A program made the position numbers and the translations under genes. Shown piece after piece: positions 4,604-5,237 of a stretch of 5,237 nucleotides of DNA; the first letter of the stretch is position 1; the number at the start of each line of letters is the position of its first letter. The DNA comes from Sulfurovum sp. (GTDB taxonomy: Bacteria > Campylobacterota > Campylobacteria > Campylobacterales > Sulfurovaceae), in the NCBI GenBank assembly GCA_023955225.1, contig JAGSGJ010000060.1, forward strand, positions 1-5,237. Reading direction: 5' to 3'. The notes below the pieces were generated by a model. That model worked only from the letters and a program-made list of their open reading frames with translations, did no database searches and was not told the DNA's origin.

Positions 4604-5237
4604 CTATTTCTTTACTTGGGGAAAAGTAAGTATAAATGTACTTCCTTCTCCTTTTTGCGACTCCAACGCTAATTTAATATTGTACTGTTTACAAATAGAA
4701 AGTACAATGTTAAGACCTATTCCAAAACCGCCACGCTCTTCATTGGCTCTATGATACCGTGTAAAAATATCATCTTGTACTTTTTTGTCTATGCCAATAC
4801 CCGTATCTCTCACTTTTAAAACATTGTCATGCAGCGTAATAAAAATACTATCCCCCACATCTGAATATTTAATCGCATTGGAGAGTAAGTTATCTATAAG
4901 TCTGGCAGCAGATATCCCAGGCAGAACTATCTGTGTTGATTCTAGATCAAGCGTAATATGTAAACGTTTGGAATCGATAAGTTCTTTGACATATTCAACC
5001 CGTTCTCTTACGATATCATCAAAATTTAAAAGCTCGGGGGATTCTACTTTTCCTTCAAGTCTATAGGTCAAGGAACTGTACATAACAGACAGTCTTTTAG
5101 CACTCGCTTCCAAACGTTTTAATTTCTTTGGTTCGATCTGCTTTAGTGACTGTATCGTCATCAAAATAGCAGATATAGGTGTATTAAGCTCATGTGTTGT
5201 ATCGGAGATAAATCTGTCTAGTGATTCTATCTGTTCT
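4604..5237 (-). CDS. Sensor histidine kinase, C-terminal 210 residues (N-terminus beyond window)
   Basis: The frame is open from the right edge of the window to the TAA at 4606-4604. The part in view begins just before the dimerisation/phosphoacceptor domain: SDTTHELNTPISAI holds the H-box His (codon at 5194-5192). Then come the second HisKA helix, the N-box (RLIDNLLSNAIKYSD), G1 (VRDTGIGID), F-box (IFTRYHRAN), G2 (GGFGIGLNIV) and the closing GEGSTFILTF strand, so the HATPase_c domain looks complete and active. Autophosphorylation on His and transfer to a response regulator Asp follow from the family. The sensor region and any cognate regulator lie outside. A TTG at 5164 is internal to the H-box helix and not a real start. 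The gene converges with the CBS gene, 2 nt between stops, so it is not part of that operon. Confidence 0.92.
   Translation of the reverse strand, partial: EQIESLDRFISDTTHELNTPISAILMTIQSLKQIEPKKLKRLEASAKRLSVMYSSLTYRLEGKVESPELLNFDDIVRERVEYVKELIDSKRLHITLDLESTQIVLPGISAARLIDNLLSNAIKYSDVGDSIFITLHDNVLKVRDTGIGIDKKVQDDIFTRYHRANEERGGFGIGLNIVLSICKQYNIKLALESQKGEGSTFILTFPQVKK
4612..4629. terminator. Weak inverted repeat between convergent genes
   Basis: TTACTT-ggggaa-AAGTAA forms a 6-bp stem (a seventh T-G pair is possible) inside the last codons of the histidine kinase, 11 nt past the CBS stop. The stem is AT-rich and no proper T-tract follows on either strand, so a role as bidirectional terminator is only a possibility. 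Confidence 0.2.

Noticed and set aside
5162..5164. TTG as start of a 186-residue histidine kinase fragment
   Set aside because: The frame stays open upstream to the window edge and encodes the H-box with its phosphoacceptor His, so the true start lies outside the window.
1..5237. CRISPR array, tRNA, rRNA or insertion sequence
   Set aside because: No regularly spaced repeats, no tRNA-like cloverleaf, no rRNA signature and no transposase or terminal inverted repeats were seen on either strand.

Overview
The window is AT-rich, tightly packed bacterial chromosome. Gene style suggests a Campylobacterota (epsilonproteobacterial) bacterium, possibly a Sulfurovum/Sulfurimonas-like lineage: AT-rich intergenic DNA, TATAAT -10 boxes with poor -35 boxes, a G7 run in an AT-rich promoter region, and an OprO/P-like porin with a coiled-coil N-terminus. 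The assignment rests on composition and protein style, not on a marker gene.

Layout. (1) 1-1782, minus strand: a two-gene unit with an outer-membrane porin (523-1782) followed 14 nt later by an exported FMN-binding-domain protein (508 down to the window edge, C-terminus missing). (2) 1783-2012: an AT-rich intergenic region between divergent genes. It holds a predicted porin -10, two Fur-box-like palindromes, a G7 tract and an extended -10 promoter. (3) 2013-2207, plus: a 64-residue DUF2892/YgaP-type membrane protein. Directly after its stop, 2208-2284 reads as the last ~25 residues of a Crp/Fnr-type regulator with a one-base frameshift, probably a gene remnant. (4) 2322-4601, plus: a three-gene operon of a duplicated DUF1538 membrane protein, a divergent P-II-like protein (1-nt overlap) and a two-CBS-domain protein (10-nt gap). 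(5) 4604-5237, minus: the C-terminal 210 residues of a sensor histidine kinase, converging on the CBS gene with 2 nt between the stops.

How the parts may work together. The DUF1538/P-II/CBS operon is the most interesting element. It joins an uncharacterised, internally duplicated membrane protein, which looks like a transporter or channel, to two small cytoplasmic proteins from families that usually bind adenine nucleotides. By analogy with AmtB-GlnK and SbtA-SbtB, it may be a membrane transport system gated by energy or metabolite state. The substrate cannot be read from the sequence. The porin and FMN-binding protein form a separate cell-envelope unit, perhaps under Fur-type control. The histidine kinase belongs to another operon that begins outside the window.
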